A program made the translations under genes and the position numbers. From JBCAWW01 sp045106675 (GTDB taxonomy: Bacteria; Bacteroidota; Bacteroidia; J057), in assembly GCA_045106675.1 (NCBI GenBank), contig JBGCFA010000215.1:23073-87072 (forward strand): a stretch of 64,000 bases of DNA, written 5' to 3'. Positions 63,101 to 64,000 of the stretch are shown one piece after another. Each line of letters starts with the position of its first letter. Positions within the stretch are counted from its first letter, which is position 1. The notes below the pieces were generated by a model, which had not been told where the DNA came from, ran no database searches, and saw only the letters and a program-made list of their open reading frames with translations.

Positions 63101-64000
63101 GTTTTTGCCAATTTCGAGGACGGCGATCTTGCTGAGATAGTCTTGATCTGTGATTTCGGCTACGCGTTGACCGTTGAGATAGAGAAACAAATGGGTGGAG
63201 TCGTGCACCATGGCGAAATGTTGCCAATCACGTTCGGCGGAGCTGAGATTATAAGCCTCTTGAGAGCGTAAACTCACGGATTGCCCATTGCCATCACCAT
63301 CATGAAATACATTGAGAAAGCCATTGGCGTCGAGACTGACTCGGATGAGTGGATTTTGATTGAGCGAATCAACCGCTGCAAAAATCACTTGCTCCTTGAC
63401 TCCAACATTGCGAAACCAGCCCTCAATGGTATAATTGATCGCGGGCTTGAGGCTTTTTTCGTCAAAGTAGAGGTAGTCGTCTGCGCCATCAAATTGGAGG
63501 CAGCGCCCGAGATTGGGCGTGAGGGTGACTTTGACATCCGGTGCCGGAACGTTGTTACGGGTTTTGATGTTGCCAGTTATGCGTCCGTTGGGATTGAGAA
63601 AACCTACAGATTCGCGTAGACGGCTGTCGCCGAGGGAGTTGGTCGTTACTACGGAGTAGGTATAAAACTCACCCGGAAATACATTGTAATCGAGATACGT
63701 ATTTTGTGCCAAAGGCAAGGTCGTCAAGAGGCGGCCGTTGCGATATACTTTGGTGAGACTATTGGAGATCAGCGGACCCGATTGATCATCGACCAGCTCC
63801 CATCGGAGTTCGACATGGTCGATATGCTCACCTTCGGAAGCTTGTAGCCAAGGGGCTTGCGGCTGGAGGAGATAATGTCCCCAAAAGCCATGCTGGATAG
63901 ATTGGCCTTGAGCGTAACTACCGCTGCGCCCCATATTAGCTTGACCGACTGAGATTTGGGCGCTATTGTCATCATTGACGCTAAAGTCTTGGATGGCGCC
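57182..64000 (-). CDS. Giant T9SS type-A LamG protein (N-terminus outside window)
   Basis: At least 2272 residues are visible; the frame stays open past the ATG at 63934 to the window edge, so the 5' end is missing. In order: an Ig/FnIII-like region; two LamG domains (CLQFDGADDYLYFDEKSL, then LRFFPGDDTYLSLG); carboxypeptidase-regulatory-like beta domains; an unrecognised stretch of about 320 residues (60.1-61.07 kb) starting near MILRSPPGDQSSAYF; a SbsA-type Ig domain (LNDEISITFDEDI); the module of the neighbouring gene (58.38-58.71 kb); a tandem pair of GW-rich repeats (GWTWFSLNL, GWNWVSYLP); the module again (57.50-57.81 kb); and a FlgD-like type A sorting domain (VFPNPFREQVAVNY). It is likely a large adhesin or matrix protein. 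Confidence 0.85.
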   Translation of the reverse strand, partial: GAIQDFSVNDDNSAQISVGQANMGRSGSYAQGQSIQHGFWGHYLLQPQAPWLQASEGEHIDHVELRWELVDDQSGPLISNSLTKVYRNGRLLTTLPLAQNTYLDYNVFPGEFYTYSVVTTNSLGDSRLRESVGFLNPNGRITGNIKTRNNVPAPDVKVTLTPNLGRCLQFDGADDYLYFDEKSLKPAINYTIEGWFRNVGVKEQVIFAAVDSLNQNPLIRVSLDANGFLNVFHDGDGNGQSVSLRSQEAYNLSSAERDWQHFAMVHDSTHLFLYLNGQRVAEITDQDYLSKIAVLEIGKNGTDSFDKFYDGYLDDIRLWTIARSREEIRRYKDITLTGEDAGLFAYWKFDEQFGEKIYDHAAKADINDRIHGYVCGAAHADYPSPVQLGAYTDDGGDYLIKGVFYGAGTTFSATPSKQSPIGSALRFFPGDDTYLSLGQDTLPINNTFTLEGWFKVDTAAAMTLFEARDVSNGNSLLHLFLDAQATLNFSTSISGSTQTIRSTERFDDEYWYHFAAVHDGSMMRLYINGSEVASSSDISYFAQLAHVQFARSANASQYFTGRLDEFRFWDYARSQNQIQGTLKQVLPGNERGIVESPGLTAYWQFSAGDGEFVSDFTGNGHRGILQSFRADSVSDGKVVIRNWDGDDIPLKVEFFTHEFEPNARNITLDPTNVSVDRVDFTDISLLTVSGFVRFDGTDCFADSVEVIVNGSPTLPRTFTDEEGRYKVEFEPGTRGHIITFDKADHTFDPSFIELPKMVRPIAGVGISDNTRRLLAGKVFGGECEYSIGAAKVVLTTSPFCYRDTIDVDSATGSFKFENIPPQHYQVYVLHPNPIIQQYFADEGAMPVSLVEKSDTIEFMYRAPMQVEIAGLDTNECGLIIVEQNQNKTLTFSIFEQYGEEQCVIPSGTLSLFDDISDLDQQQADFSNGTASYNLKGGEPNMLSGGARPYQKKIQVVAKDSLDRQADATDFAYVTGTKARSVDFATTTPEVPFMILRSPPGDQSSAYFEESTTFGTAWSASLAQDQSLESFLELNLGLSFTTNAGFIFSVQTEISVENTFTATVNSSTSLTSTKEAEFSFTTTDEFATEGGSDVYVGGALNILYGVSDILSIDSLCQIQKDSSILFVPDGFHTTFIYSEEHIEGNIIPELEAIGDTSSAEVWQDILDLNAGLKDSAQFRENISFDANSSFSRTVTQSQTKTRTLDMEVAIESSFAHAFGVAVNDAGIGGGTTATMRMAFGESRSSSQTRDITTGYTLSDSDNGDNYTVNLKHDPVYGTPVFELISGATSCPWEGGLKRQGVQLSVDRNAAIDIPSDQPAVFDLTLGNTSETNEASVYHVTLLQESNPDGAIVSLNGVTLTGNNHAAFFIQPGQQINATLTIEKGPQAFDYSGLKLMLFSPCERENADGAIPDAPFADIETLDVSFIELCSPLTITSPQEGWVIAGAQNDLLPITLTDYDLSRSDLQSIKLQFRPKIPNAPFVNAVTLLKADLNPGFHTFNWDVSQLDDGPYELRAISSCGGSVPDRITPLLSGVIDRTAPQLFGTEEPLDGVLELNDEISITFDEDIICANLISLADPVSLSQGSVNHINLSSTETGLPIEKIVSCQGNKITIVPDIQNRFIEGQVLRVDVLGVEDQYGNVMSTTQTWQFLVVRNPLEWLGGDVDLVVEEGNSTTFQKQLINTGAFDVHYSLSGQLSSGTLLPTLLPPWLTASPMSGIIPPGATQTLTFTSSEQLDGGSYETGIFAANSYGAPQLRFDLRVLCPEPDWQVQSDQFDHSMIITAELIVDQDTSTDLYDRIGAFVDGQLRGTGELRYVPQLERYQAYLTVFSNQTQGETVAFQVWDASDCRLYENVLESFPFQMNAVQGTPVAPVFLHTSTDLSRTLSLNQGWTWFSLNLVGQDSTINQLLEEVPSQSGDILRNQVAFSQFTPQFGWVGPLDEIDRRSAYQFKQSTSQDLVVRGRPIDIETVFIPIVKGWNWVSYLPQNGANLDDALPNLASTTGDIIKNQTTFAQYIENIGWIGSLNFMQPNDGYLLYSDRADTLIYPARLNRRYGRNLEEAAAQPPFDWAVQPEKFLQSMTFTAQIEGGADENAWLAAYSGDEMRGLVKFEFIPEMGRALAFLTVYGLTEEEVIHFEYYHPKLAAVVPIINTFGFQENAQYGDPTNPVILDLAISTAIDPVAAGYELEVFPNPFREQVAVNYVLPNPERIRIDLTNLLGQPVRLLADKKQAAGSYELQWDGKNDAGVRLAAGVYILRLRTDSFEKSIQIILKP

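Overview
The window comes from a member of the Bacteroidota, most likely a saprospirian (Lewinella/Haliscomenobacter-like) lineage. Supporting signs: the tRNA-Tyr/Gly/Thr - tuf - tRNA-Trp - secE - nusG - L11 - L1 - L10 - L7/12 - rpoB - rpoC order; genes mostly without Shine-Dalgarno sites; two sites resembling the Bacteroidota promoter TTTG-N19-21-TAnnTTTG; and large secreted proteins ending in type IX secretion (T9SS) sorting domains of type A and type B.

Layout. 1-13.1 kb is the translation/transcription core cluster, closed by a clear terminator. rpoC, which should be essential, carries an in-frame TAA and a nearby change of a near-universal Gln to Lys. 13.2-18.7 kb holds a PyrR-type phosphoribosyltransferase, glyA, a secreted unknown, tatC, a uracil-DNA-glycosylase-like gene and an aquaporin broken by a one-base frameshift. 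18.9-23.6 kb is one giant T9SS protein joining a sugar-dehydrogenase-type propeller, a diheme cytochrome, a discoidin-like domain and a LamG-like domain. 23.7-32.1 kb is mostly minus strand: MarR regulator, HAD hydrolase, HTTM membrane protein, small secreted unknowns, a lipoprotein glycosidase-like gene, a cation/proton antiporter, and rplM-rpsI-rpsB (no tsf follows). 32.4-39.2 kb (plus): a T9SS type-B surface protein, riboflavin synthase, two proteins with twin-arginine-like leaders (Gfo/Idh/MocA oxidoreductase and hydroxypyruvate-isomerase-like) and an SGNH hydrolase lipoprotein. 39.2-43.2 kb (minus): outer-membrane-like unknowns, Stf0 sulfotransferase, Crp/Fnr regulator, folC. 43.3-48.9 kb (plus): a PorV/PorQ-like barrel coupled to a helix-hairpin-helix barrel protein, a Kdo pair (SIS-only KdsD, KdsA) and a complete subclass B1 metallo-beta-lactamase. 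49-54.6 kb: lipoproteins, two genes sharing an unrecognised C-terminal domain, and a transaldolase-like gene. 54.7-64 kb: two adjacent giant T9SS type-A proteins sharing a repeated module; the second runs off the window.

The least explained material is (i) a dispersed 17-mer, TGCTTCGCAGAACGCTT and close relatives, with 8 intergenic copies between 46.4 and 52.5 kb and near matches inside genes in several reading frames; (ii) a family of short palindromes in the same spacers; (iii) the domain shared by the genes at 50.9 and 52.6 kb; and (iv) the roughly 105-residue module occurring four times in the last two genes. The rpoC stop and the aquaporin frameshift may be sequence errors and should be checked first.
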